A stretch of 64,000 bases of DNA from Perkinsus olseni (Eukaryota > Perkinsozoa > Perkinsida > Perkinsidae). Below the pieces are notes generated by a model. The model did not search any database. It was not told where the DNA came from and saw only the letters and a list, made by a program, of their open reading frames with translations. The position numbers and the translations under genes were made by a program. This document shows, in pieces, positions 25,041-34,085 of this stretch. The stretch spans positions 53,595-117,594 of the forward strand of contig JABANP010000137.1 in NCBI GenBank assembly GCA_013115135.1. Reading direction: 5' to 3'. How positions within the stretch are numbered: the first letter of the stretch is position 1; the number at the start of each line of letters is the position of its first letter.

Positions 25041-26419
25041 ATGCTTATCACCCCGAAGTACCCTTCCTCAGTCATTGCTTCGACTCTATGCATCTTCATC
25101 GCCATCATAAGCATCGTATCTCACGCTGGGTGCTCAACAAGCAGTGCTCCAGTGTCAGGCGGGGCGCCAGGACTGCCTTCCCTACCACCAGATCCAAACC
25201 GAGTACCGACTTTCCCTCCGACCACGGGTGTTCCACCAACGTCAAGGCCCCCTCCAGGGAACGTGTGCAGCGGTAACCGGATAGGGACTTATACGTGGTC
25301 TCAAGGCTACTGGCGTGAGGGAGACCAATCGTTGCTGAACTTTCTGGACCATCCAATGGGCCGTCAATGGAATTGTGGTGATCTGTATATTAACGTCGCC
25401 GATGCTTCGAACTACAACAAGATCAAGGATGAGGATAAGCTAGTCGAGTGGATGAAGATTTGGCGTGAGCAAAGCGGCAACAATGGAACTATCTGGCTCA
25501 CGTATGGTGACGTAGTGGAGAAGGATGGTCCGAAGATGGTTGGCTTTGTTGAAACCTTTAAGCACTTCTTGATGCGGTCGGTCTCGGCGCAGGATATGTC
25601 GTTAATCGCCCCAATGGGTATCAGTTTTGATGTTGAGCACGTCGCTGAGGAGTACTATGAGAGAGCTCTCATGGACGCCCAGATGATGAAGGAAGAAGTC
25701 ACCGAAGGGATGGGGTATCTTCCAGGTTCGATATTTGTGGACTGCACAATCGAGGGTGAGAAGAACGTCGTTGAAACAGAGTATGTCATGCGTCATGCTG
25801 ATAGGGCACTGATGATGCTCTACCGGAATGAAGTCAACGGAACGTAAGCCTTTCGCTCGAGGTTCTATCAGGTTCGATTGTGTTGTCTATATTTCCAGGT
25901 ATGAGGATGATCTGGCTGAACGTATGAAATGGATGATGACTGAGCAATGCACTGTCTGCACTCAGCCTGGTTGGGAGAATCTTAGGGCCAAGATTACCAT
26001 CATGGTTGAGGGTGCTTGCGAGATGGGAAGTGGTTGCAAGAAGCTGTCCATGTGCGCTAAGGATACTGCTTCTTATCCCGACCCTCAGGGAGGAATCCAA
26101 TACATCTGGGACACACTTCAAGAGCTGCGGAGGCGAATGATAGCCGACGAGGTGAGTCCCAGTTACGGGCAAGATTCTCATGCTACTCGTCATGTTGGTA
26201 TTCGTGATAGTCGCTCGCATCGTTCCTCAAGCAAGTAATAGTTTTCAGATTGTAACAGAAGAGCAGTTCGATCATCTCTTCGACGTTGACGGTACACTAT
26301 TTGCCGTACACAACTGGGAGTGGTCTCGTTGTTTCTATGGAGATTCCTTCTCACAGGAGATGAGCTTCTCTAACTGTCATGACTACCATCCGCTAGCATC
26401 TGACTGTCGCATGCAGTAA
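25041..26419 (+). CDS. Secreted family protein, copy 1 (three exons; unknown function)
   Basis: Not recognised. Exons 25041-25843, 25899-26151 and 26249-26419, with GT..AG introns of 55 and 97 bp. N-terminal hydrophobic signal ends SHAGCS, followed by a Ser-rich then Pro/Thr-rich linker (FPPTTGVPPTSRPPP). Then comes a domain shared by all five copies: NRIGTYTWSQGYWREGD, QWNCGDLYINVADASNY, GTIWLTYGDVVE, GISFDVEHV, VDCTIEGE, EYVMRHADRALMMLYRNE, CTVCTQPGWENLRAKITIMVEG, LSMCAKDT, and LFAVHNWEWSRCFYGDSF. Alternating hydrophobic strands and conserved acidic or aromatic residues (SFDVE, MVEG, NWEW) would suit a beta/alpha-barrel hydrolase, but this is speculation. It is the only copy with introns in its body. 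Closest to copy 5 in local wording (TYTWSQ, EEQFDHLFDV). Confidence 0.7.
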
Positions 26420-26827
26420 CTCCAGTATAGAAATCCTTCTACTCGTACGGTCACTGAGGACCGCCCGAGAGCTGTTCTCCTCGCCTTGTCTTTAGCTTCT
26501 TTGTGTCGTTGTCTTTCGTTGTAAAGCGAACAGATCACTGCCTTTCATAACGGTATCAGATATAAGTAGGTCGATTGGTGTTGAGTTTGTTAAATACTCG
26601 TTGGGTGTGAAATTTATCCTCCTGCCCCCGATCGTTGAAGCAATCGAAGTCGTACATCCACTCGCTTTCCCGTTCATCACCAATGCATATCAGGGGCCAT
26701 TTGTGAGTTATTCTCACACAATGTCTTCATTGTGCAAGGCTCTCTCCAAAGTTTGTTACGTTTAAGCTAGGCAAGATACACCTCAAGTTTTATTCTATTC
26801 GCGAGCATAGGTGTACAGTATATCATA
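26420..26827. other. Intergenic between family copies 1 and 2
   Basis: About 400 bp of AT-richer sequence containing the 3' region of copy 1 and the promoter region of copy 2. No supported gene. Confidence 0.3.
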
Positions 26828-28034
26828 ATGAGGACCTATCTCTTAGTGTCGCTGGCTCTGGTTGATCTGGCCTGCTCCCTCTCTGGTTGTTCGTCGGGTG
26901 ACGATAGCGGTGACGCGAGCGCGGTTACTGAAACTCTACCACCGCATAAGCTGTCTGATCCTAACGCCCCTGCTACCTTCCCGAAGACTACTGGTGTCCC
27001 TCCTACTCCAAGACCCGCTAGCTCGAGCCCCTGCACTGGCCATCCTATTGGTATCTACTCGTGGTCACAGGACTTTTGGCGTGAAGGTGACCCGTCTCTG
27101 ACTGACTTCATTCAGACTGACAGAGGCCGTACATGGGACTGTGGTGAGTTGTACATTAATGTTGCCGACGCTAGCAACTACGACAAAATCGTCGATCAGG
27201 ACAAGTTGGTTAACTGGATGAAGAAGTGGAGGCAGGTCAGTGGTAACGACGAAGTTATCTGGATGACCTATGGTGATGTTGTTGAGCAGAACGGCACTAA
27301 GATGGTTAGGTTCGTCAAGACTTTTAAGGATTTCCTTCTGCGTTCGGTATCAGCAGAAGATATGGCAGAGATCGCTCCTATTGGTATAAGTTTTGATGTG
27401 GAGCATGTACCCGACACTTTCTACAAGGAGGCGCTCACTTCCTCTCGGGAGATGGTACAAAATGTAACCAAGGGGATGGGGTACTTGCCGCATTCTATCC
27501 TTGTTGGAAGTACTATAGAAGGCGAAGAAAACCAGAAGGAGACTACTTATGTCATGCAGTACGCCGATAGGGCCTTGATGATGCTGTACAGGAACGCTGT
27601 CAATGGTAGCTATCCGGATGATTTGGTCGAGCGCATGAGGTGGATGATGACCGATCAATGTGTTGTTTGCACTAAACCTGGTTGGGAGAATCTCCGAGCC
27701 AAGATCACTATCATGGTTGAGGGCTCATGCAAGATGGGGTCATGGTTGTGGTAAGCTCTCTATGTGTGTTGAAGACACTTCCAAGTACCCGGACCCGAAT
27801 GGTGGTATCGAGTATGTTTGGAACACTCTGCAGGAGCTCACAAACGCTATTGTCCCGGAGGGCATCTTGACCCAGGACCAGTACAATAAGCTGTTTCTTA
27901 CTAATGGTACCTTATATGCTATCCACAACTGGGATTGGTCTCGTTGCTTCTACGGCGATGACTTCTCCAGGGAACAAAACTACACTAACTGTCAAGATTA
28001 TCATACTATGGCGGCTACTTGTAGGACTAAATAG
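26828..28034 (+). pseudogene. Secreted family protein, copy 2, broken by a one-base frameshift
   Basis: Same architecture as the other copies: signal MRTYLLVSLALVDLACSLSGCS, acidic Ser/Asp stretch, linker FPKTTGVPPTPRPA, CTGHPIGIYSWSQ, TWDCGELYINVADASNY, GISFDVEHV. The frame from 26828 closes at 27754 shortly after SCKMG, while the remaining C-terminus is open in the next frame to TAG at 28034. Aligning by eye with copy 3, the run of four G at 27736-27739 is three G in copy 3, so a single inserted base accounts for the shift. No splice signal explains it. Everything else is well conserved, so this is either a very young pseudogene or an assembly or sequencing error in a homopolymer. Truncated, the product would lose the C-terminal third, including NWDWSRC. 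Confidence 0.75.
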
Positions 28035-28496
28035 TTATCAGGGCTATTTCTCGTTCTTCGCCTGGGCAATATATTTGTTTGCGCGTGATGAATAATCTGT
28101 TCATTCGTCGCTGCTTTCGTGCCATTATTGGGCATCAATTATCAAAGTCATCCGTGAATGCTTATGATATTTCATTCATTCTGAGTAGCCTTGTGTTCAT
28201 AGGGACAGGGTGAATGCGGGAGTTAGTCGGAAAAGCGACGCAGAATGACCAGGTTGAATAACTGGTCCGTGTGGCGGAGTGTGCTTGCGTTTTGTTTCTC
28301 CTGCTGGCTTACTCAGATATGTGTGTTGTTTCACCTTTAACCGCCTCCGGTAGCTGCTATGGAAGCATTGCTGTACTGTGGCGGACTCATCTTCAGCGTG
28401 GCGCCACAGATAAGTATCTTTGTGTTCACGCTAGATCTATGTTGACCTGAGGTTTATGATAGTTGCTTTTATTTGTTGAAGTTGCCTGAAGTACTT
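28035..28496. other. Intergenic between family copies 2 and 3
   Basis: About 460 bp without a supported gene; presumably the copy 3 promoter. Confidence 0.3.
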
Positions 28497-29741
28497 ATGC
28501 GGGCCTCTTGCGCTTTGTTGTTGTCGGCTATTCCCTTGTTCATATCGGGCTGCTCTTCTAGCAGTGGGAGCAGCAAAGGGGATGAAAACGCTGTGACGAC
28601 ATCTGCGAAGCAGGTGCCTTTTACCACAGCTGCATCATCTGAGAGAGACGTTGGCACAACAACGACATTTCTGGGAACAACTGAGGCTTCCCAGTCAACG
28701 ACGACGACGGCAACGACGAGGTTTCCAGTGAGCAACATCACGAATGGTCACAAGATGGGTATCTATTCATGGTCGCAAAACTACTGGCGTCAAGGAGATC
28801 CTGCTCTAACAGACTTCATACAGACTGATAGAGGCCGTACCTGGGACTATGGTGAGCTGTACATCAATGTTGCCGATAGCACCAACTATGATCTCATCGT
28901 CGATCAGGACAAGCTCGTTAACTGGATGAAGAAGTGGAGGCAGGTCAGTGGCAATGACGAGGTTATCTGGATGACTTATGGTGATGTTGTTGAGAGAAAT
29001 GGCACCAAGATGGTCGAGTTCGTGAATACTTTCAAGAGCTTCCTTACTAATTCTGTTTCAGCCCAGGATATGTCCGTTATCGGGCCAATCGGGATAAGCT
29101 TCGATGTTGAGGACGTGCCCGACAACTTCTACAAGGAAGCGCTTGTTAATGCTCAGCAGATGGTGAAAGATGTCGAGCAGTCCATGGGTTACCCGCCTCA
29201 TTCAATTCTTGTTGGCAGCACCATTGAAGGCGAGAAAAATCAGCTAGAGACAGCTTACGTGATGCAGTACGCTGATAGAGCTCTCATGATGCTTTACAGG
29301 AATACCGTTGACGAGACTCATGCTGATGACTTAGTTGAGCAGATGCAGTGGATGATGACTGAACAATGTGCGGTTTGCACTGAACCTGGTTGGGAGAATC
29401 TTCGTGCTAAGATCACTATCATGGTTGAGGGCTCATGCAAGATGGGTCATGGTTGTGGCAAGATGTCTATGTGCGTGAAAGATACTACCAAGTATCCGGA
29501 CCCGAATGGCGGTATCGAGTACATTTGGAATACCCTGGAAGAGCTCACGAAAGATATTGTCCCAGAGGGCATCTTGACCCAGGAGCAATATAATAAGTTG
29601 TTTCTTACTGATGGTACCTTGTATGCTATCCACAACTGGGATTGGTCTCGTTGCTTCTATGGCGATGACTTCTCTAGAGAGCATAACTACACTAACTGTG
29701 AAAACTACCATACTATGGCAGATACTTGCAGGGGCAAGTAA
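28497..29741 (+). CDS. Secreted family protein, copy 3 (intronless; lacks a conserved cysteine pair)
   Basis: Met 28497 starts MRASCALLLSAIPLFISGCS, a signal peptide with a lipobox-like end. The linker here is Thr/Ser-rich (TTTATTRF) rather than Pro-rich, a potential O-glycosylation region. Core motifs: HKMGIYSWSQNYWRQGD, TWDYGELYINVADSTNY, EVIWMTYGDVVE, GISFDVEDV, LVGSTIEGEKNQ, CAVCTEPGWENLRAKITIMVEG, and YAIHNWDWSRCFYGDDF. Unlike the other four, this copy has no Cys just before the GHKMGIYSWSQ segment, and Tyr replaces Cys in TW-x-[CY]-GELY. Intact single exon ending in TAA at 29741. Nearest to copy 2. Confidence 0.72.
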   Translation: MRASCALLLSAIPLFISGCSSSSGSSKGDENAVTTSAKQVPFTTAASSERDVGTTTTFLGTTEASQSTTTTATTRFPVSNITNGHKMGIYSWSQNYWRQGDPALTDFIQTDRGRTWDYGELYINVADSTNYDLIVDQDKLVNWMKKWRQVSGNDEVIWMTYGDVVERNGTKMVEFVNTFKSFLTNSVSAQDMSVIGPIGISFDVEDVPDNFYKEALVNAQQMVKDVEQSMGYPPHSILVGSTIEGEKNQLETAYVMQYADRALMMLYRNTVDETHADDLVEQMQWMMTEQCAVCTEPGWENLRAKITIMVEGSCKMGHGCGKMSMCVKDTTKYPDPNGGIEYIWNTLEELTKDIVPEGILTQEQYNKLFLTDGTLYAIHNWDWSRCFYGDDFSREHNYTNCENYHTMADTCRGK

Positions 29742-30348
29742 GCGAGCGTGCAGTATACTACAGTGTTTATTATTATACATTATTCGAGTGCATGTGCTAC
29801 TCTGTATTCAGTGATTGCTCATCGAGCATATCTCGATAGTTTTATTTATGAGCTTTCATGTGTACAAACATTTTCTCAGATCCGTTGTTGCTATTATAGC
29901 GATGCTTTAAGACCATATGAGTATTAGAAACTGGAGTTGTTGTGTTTTGCTTAAGTGTTTTCAACTTGTCCTTCGGGAAAAGGCATGGTACTGCTCAGCA
30001 GCAGTAACTGCTGCTGCAGTAGTACCCATATGAAGTGTTGGGGCGGAAACATGAATTCTCTGTGTCGATCTTGACATGATTCTGTCAACGCTCTGTTTGT
30101 CTACTCTCCGACTTGTGCGTCTGACAGGAGGTTGTGGATTTATCAGGCCCCGCTTGACTGCTCAGTGACCCAATCACGCTAGGCAGGATTACTAAGAGGA
30201 GTTACGGGCTCTCACGTTCTGCTCGACGGGCAACCCAGGCCCATCCTAAACAAGAAGGGACAGCGCTCCAAAGCCAGCTTGTGTGCTCCTTACTTTTGTC
30301 ACAACCCTCGCTGTGGCTACCCGTAGAAAGATCCCGTATACGACTGTC
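29742..30348. other. Intergenic between family copies 3 and 4, with a long hairpin
   Basis: About 600 bp. Contains the inverted repeat described separately at 29987-30026. The frame of copy 4 is open upstream of its ATG to about 30283 but has no Met there. No gene supported. Confidence 0.35.
29987..30026. repeat. Perfect-core inverted repeat (hairpin)
   Basis: CAGCAGCAGT (29996-30005) and ACTGCTGCTG (30007-30016) are perfect complements around a single A. After a small internal loop the arms pair again as GGTACT (29987-29992) with AGTACC (30021-30026). Sixteen base pairs in all. It could form a transcript 3' hairpin or a cruciform; no function is implied. Confidence 0.6.
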
Positions 30349-31548
30349 ATGGATATGAAGTTCCTCGCTCCTTTGGTATCGATAGCACTGGCATTTGCCA
30401 TGTCTGGCTGCTCGACTGATTCGAGCGGGAGTGGCGATCACGAGACTCTGCCTCCTGCGCTCCCATCGAATCCAGATCAGACGGTGACATTCCCGAAGAC
30501 GACTGGCCCGCCCCCAACCACTAGACCCCCGCCGACCAATGCTTGCACTGGTCATAAAATTGGTATCTACTCATGGTCTCAGGATTACTGGTCTGAAGGA
30601 GATCCCGCTCTGACCGATTTTATTCAGAGCGATATGGGTAGGACTTGGAACTGCGGAGAGCTCTATATCAACGTGGCTGACCCTACCAACTACAATATTA
30701 TTAAATACCAACCGCAACTGGTTGCTTGGATGAAGAAGTGGCGTGAGGATAGTGGAAATGACGCGATCATCTGGTTGACTTATGGTGATGTTACAGAGAG
30801 AGATGGTCAAAAAATGTGCGCCTTCGTTAACACCTACGAGCAGTTCCTTATCCGCTCGGTTTCTGCCGAGGACATGGCGGAGATTGCACCCATCGGTATT
30901 AGTTTTGATGTTGAGCATGTACCTGATGATTACTACTTGAAGGCCCTAACTAGCTCGAGGGAGATGATTGCTAATGTCACCAAGGGTATGGGTTATCTTC
31001 CCAATTCCATCTTCGTGGGCAGTACTATCGAGGGTGAGCCCAATCAACAGGAAACGACTTATGTTATGCAGAATGCTGATAGAGCGCTTATGATGCTTTA
31101 CCGTAATTCGGTAAATGGAACGAACAATGACGGTTTGTTGGAGCGTATGCAATGGATGTTGACAGACCAGTGCGTCGTGTGTACGCAGCCTGGTTGGGAA
31201 GATCTGAAGGCCAAGATCACTATCATGGTTGAAGGATCCTGTGAGATGGGTAATGGTTGTGGTAAGCTCTCTATGTGTGCATATGACACTAGCAAATACC
31301 CCGATCCCAACGGTGGCATCGAGTATGTATGGGATAGTCTACAAGATCTCACGAATGAGATGGTTCCAGCAGGCATCCTCACACAGGATCAATACAATAA
31401 GTTGTTCGATGTTAATGGTACATTATACGCCATACATAATTGGGAGTGGTCTCGATGTTATTACGGCGACTCTTTCTCTCAACAGAACAACTACACTGAC
31501 TGCATTCAAAACTACCATCTCGATGCTTCGAGCTGCAGGACGGAGTAG
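30349..31548 (+). CDS. Secreted family protein, copy 4 (intronless)
   Basis: Met 30349 (or 30355) starts MDMKFLAPLVSIALAFAMSGCS, then a Ser/Asp stretch and the linker FPKTTGPPPTTRPPP. Core: ACTGHKIGIYSWSQDYWSEGD, TWNCGELYINVADPTNY, AIIWLTYGDVTERDG, GISFDVEHV, FVGSTIEGEPNQ, CVVCTQPGWEDLKAKITIMVEG, LSMCAYDTSKYPD, and YAIHNWEWSRCYYGDSF, ending with CRTE and TAG at 31546-31548. An additional Cys (QKMCAFVNTY) is specific to this copy. Intact and intronless. No catalytic assignment is possible from sequence alone. Confidence 0.72.
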   Translation: MDMKFLAPLVSIALAFAMSGCSTDSSGSGDHETLPPALPSNPDQTVTFPKTTGPPPTTRPPPTNACTGHKIGIYSWSQDYWSEGDPALTDFIQSDMGRTWNCGELYINVADPTNYNIIKYQPQLVAWMKKWREDSGNDAIIWLTYGDVTERDGQKMCAFVNTYEQFLIRSVSAEDMAEIAPIGISFDVEHVPDDYYLKALTSSREMIANVTKGMGYLPNSIFVGSTIEGEPNQQETTYVMQNADRALMMLYRNSVNGTNNDGLLERMQWMLTDQCVVCTQPGWEDLKAKITIMVEGSCEMGNGCGKLSMCAYDTSKYPDPNGGIEYVWDSLQDLTNEMVPAGILTQDQYNKLFDVNGTLYAIHNWEWSRCYYGDSFSQQNNYTDCIQNYHLDASSCRTE

Positions 31549-32595
31549 ATTGATCGGTATCAGAAGGGTAACTCCCTATGTATGACAAACTAGAATGTAG
31601 TTGTATGATACAACTTGTGTCTGTGTGTAGGTTTACTCTACAATTACATTTCCTGTGTCATCCCCGCTGCATTTTAGTGATTTAATCGAATGCCACAAGC
31701 GCATTGCTAGTGTTAATCGATTGAGCTTTTGCGTGTGTCACTGGATGGAGACAGAGGTTTTGAGCAGGGCACGTACAAGTATTCCCACGGTGGAATGACA
31801 GTTCTCTACGACCTTGTGGACGGTTGAGTTATAGAAGTTGCACAGCCCGGAAGGGTTCAGTCAATCACGAGTGTAACTCGCTCGAGAACCTCAGGCTGAG
31901 ATCAGCCTTGATCCTCCAGGTTCGCAGTATCTCACTTCACCATAACCAGCAATTCCCCTCTCTTCCATTTGAACCTCTTTACAGTAGTCACCCTTCAAGT
32001 TTACCCAGTGCTTCCTGCTACCCCATGCTTACGCCCCTACTCGGCGCGACAATCAGCCTCAAGCCTTCACATTCCCAGGGATTCCGGAACCTTCTTTCGT
32101 CTATACCACGATCATAACGGCTTTGCACACAACGCCGTGCAGTAGGGTTGAGGCATGCTAAACCAGAGAAATCCATTTGCCAACAAGGTTTGACGTTAAT
32201 GCAGTGTGGCTGGGTCGAACCCGGGTCGTCCGAATGTGAAACCGCAGAGTATCCAACTTAGCTAAAAACCCGAAGGCCGTAATGGCGGTCCTTAATCATT
32301 TTTCCGTAACCGTTGATTGAATGCCAAAGGTGAAACACAGAGGGGGCGCTAAGATTGTTGAGGACTGCAGTGTTCTCTGGCGCTCCTGCGAAACGTGACG
32401 GAGGGTAACTGAGTTCCTTAGAAACGGTCCTAGCCTTGTTGCTGAGACGCGGAAGAAATTCGGGGACGGCGTCTTGTGTCCGACACAATGTGTCGTTAAG
32501 TGCGTCTTCTCGGTCAGAGGAACGTGAGCCTTTTTGTCCGGACTACCTTTCCCTCGCAGGTTTCTCTCTAATCTCATATCTAACCCGTTCCTATA
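31549..32595. other. Intergenic, about 1.05 kb, with a tRNA-like segment
   Basis: No coding exon supported. A degenerate tRNA-like stretch lies on the minus strand at about 32205-32270 (listed separately). The rest shows no recognisable feature. Confidence 0.35.
32205..32270 (-). other. tRNA-like segment with A and B boxes (degenerate tRNA or SINE head)
   Basis: Reading the minus strand, TAGCTAAGTTGG (complement of 32253-32264) fits the Pol III A box and GGTTCGACCC (complement of 32212-32221) fits the B box, at tRNA-like spacing. The acceptor, anticodon and T stems do not pair well, so this is not called as a functional tRNA. Confidence 0.3.
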
Positions 32596-33795
32596 ATGCG
32601 GTGGTCTGCTGCAGCATCGGCAACTTGTACGTTTATGATGATCGCTCTCCAAGGATGCTCGACGAGTAGTGGTAGTAGCGGCAGCGGCAGCGGCAACTTG
32701 CCTTCTCCTCTACCCGATGACCCCAGCCAGCCTGTGACATTCCCACCTAGTCCCCCTTCGCCGCCCACTCAAAGGCCAGCGCCCTCTGATGCGTGCAGTG
32801 GCAATAAGATTGCTACTTATACCTGGTCGCAGTCCTACTGGAGGGAGGGTGATGAAACACTGACTAACTTTGCCAAGAGCGACATGGGCCGTCAATGGAA
32901 CTGCGGAGATCTGTACATTAACATTGCCGATGCGTCGAACTATAACTTCATCAAGGACCAGACCAAACTTGTGAGTTGGATGAAGAAGTGGCGCCAGGAG
33001 AGCGGTAATAACGGTGTTATCTGGCTCACGTATGGTGATGTTGTTGACAAAAGCGGTGAGAAAATGGTTGCCTTCGTGACCACATTTGAGCAATTCCTCA
33101 TGCGCTCTGTGCCTGCACAGACCATGGCTGAGATCTCTCCAATCGGTATAAGTTTCGATGTTGAGCATATCGCCGATGACTACTACAAGGAGGCTCTTCA
33201 GAAGTCCCAAGATATGATAAAGGAGGTGACTCAGGGTATGGGGTACCTTCCGAACTCTATCTTCGTTGACAGTACCATCGAGGGTGAAAAGAACCCTTCT
33301 GAGACTGAGTACGTTATGCGTTATGCAGATCATGCCCTGATGATGTTGTACAGGAATGAGCTGGGTGGTAACTATGAGGATGATTTATTGGAACGTATGA
33401 AATGGATGATGACTGAGCAGTGTACTGTTTGTACTCAGCCCGGCTGGGAGAATCTTAAGGCCAAGATCACTATCATGGTTGAGGGCTCATGTGAAATGGG
33501 TAATGGTTGTGCCAAGCTATCGATGTGTGCAAAGGATACCTCTTCCTACCCTGACTCCAACGGTGGCATCGAGTACATCTGGGATACGCTCAATAATCTG
33601 ACCAAGCGCATGGTGTCGGAAGGTGTTGTTACTCAAGAACAATTCGATCATCTATTCGACGTCAAGGGTTCACTGTTCGCTGTGCATAATTGGGAATGGT
33701 CTCGTTGTTTCTATGGAGACAGCTATTCACAACAGATGGGTTTCTCCGACTGCAAAGACTATCATTCCTTGGCCGCTGACTGCCGTCTCAAGTAG
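32596..33795 (+). CDS. Secreted family protein, copy 5 (intronless)
   Basis: Met 32596 begins MRWSAAASATCTFMMIALQGCS, then a Ser/Gly stretch (STSSGSSGSGSGN) and a Pro-rich linker (FPPSPPSPPTQRPAP). Core motifs: ACSGNKIATYTWSQSYWREGD, QWNCGDLYINIADASNY, GVIWLTYGDVVDKSG, GISFDVEHI, VDSTIEGEKN, CTVCTQPGWENLKAKITIMVEG, LSMCAKDTSSYPD, EEQFDHLFDV, and FAVHNWEWSRCFYGDSY; ends CRLK at TAG 33793-33795. Most like copy 1 but without introns, although copy 1's two intron sites fall in aligned sequence. Intact. Confidence 0.72.
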   Translation: MRWSAAASATCTFMMIALQGCSTSSGSSGSGSGNLPSPLPDDPSQPVTFPPSPPSPPTQRPAPSDACSGNKIATYTWSQSYWREGDETLTNFAKSDMGRQWNCGDLYINIADASNYNFIKDQTKLVSWMKKWRQESGNNGVIWLTYGDVVDKSGEKMVAFVTTFEQFLMRSVPAQTMAEISPIGISFDVEHIADDYYKEALQKSQDMIKEVTQGMGYLPNSIFVDSTIEGEKNPSETEYVMRYADHALMMLYRNELGGNYEDDLLERMKWMMTEQCTVCTQPGWENLKAKITIMVEGSCEMGNGCAKLSMCAKDTSSYPDSNGGIEYIWDTLNNLTKRMVSEGVVTQEQFDHLFDVKGSLFAVHNWEWSRCFYGDSYSQQMGFSDCKDYHSLAADCRLK

Positions 33796-34085
33796 ATACA
33801 TCCTTCCCTCTTTCACAGCGTAGTGTAGCTCGCATCGAGTGGTATGCGAGATCTCACCATTGCCGTGCTTCGGATAGTACCCGTTCTAATGGTGTCTGTT
33901 CCTTCTGCACTTGTCCTAGGCCCGGAAGAGTGCATTCCTTCATGTTCTCCGCACATCGCCTGTTTTTCTGTTTTGTGTTGTATAGCGATTGCTCGAAAGC
34001 AAGTACATAGACGTTACCGTGCTTCAGTGTGGTTGTGTTGCAGTTTTAATACACTAGGAACGGGAGACCAAGCTTGGGTGAGAAA
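33796..34085. other. Convergent intergenic region, about 290 bp
   Basis: Lies between the 3' ends of family copy 5 and the TFIIH p44 gene on the opposite strand. No gene seen. Confidence 0.35.

Noticed and set aside
25041..33795. Bacterial lipoprotein operon (because of GCS leader ends)
   Set aside because: Genes have introns or long separate spacers, no ribosome binding sites, and sit among clear eukaryotic genes.
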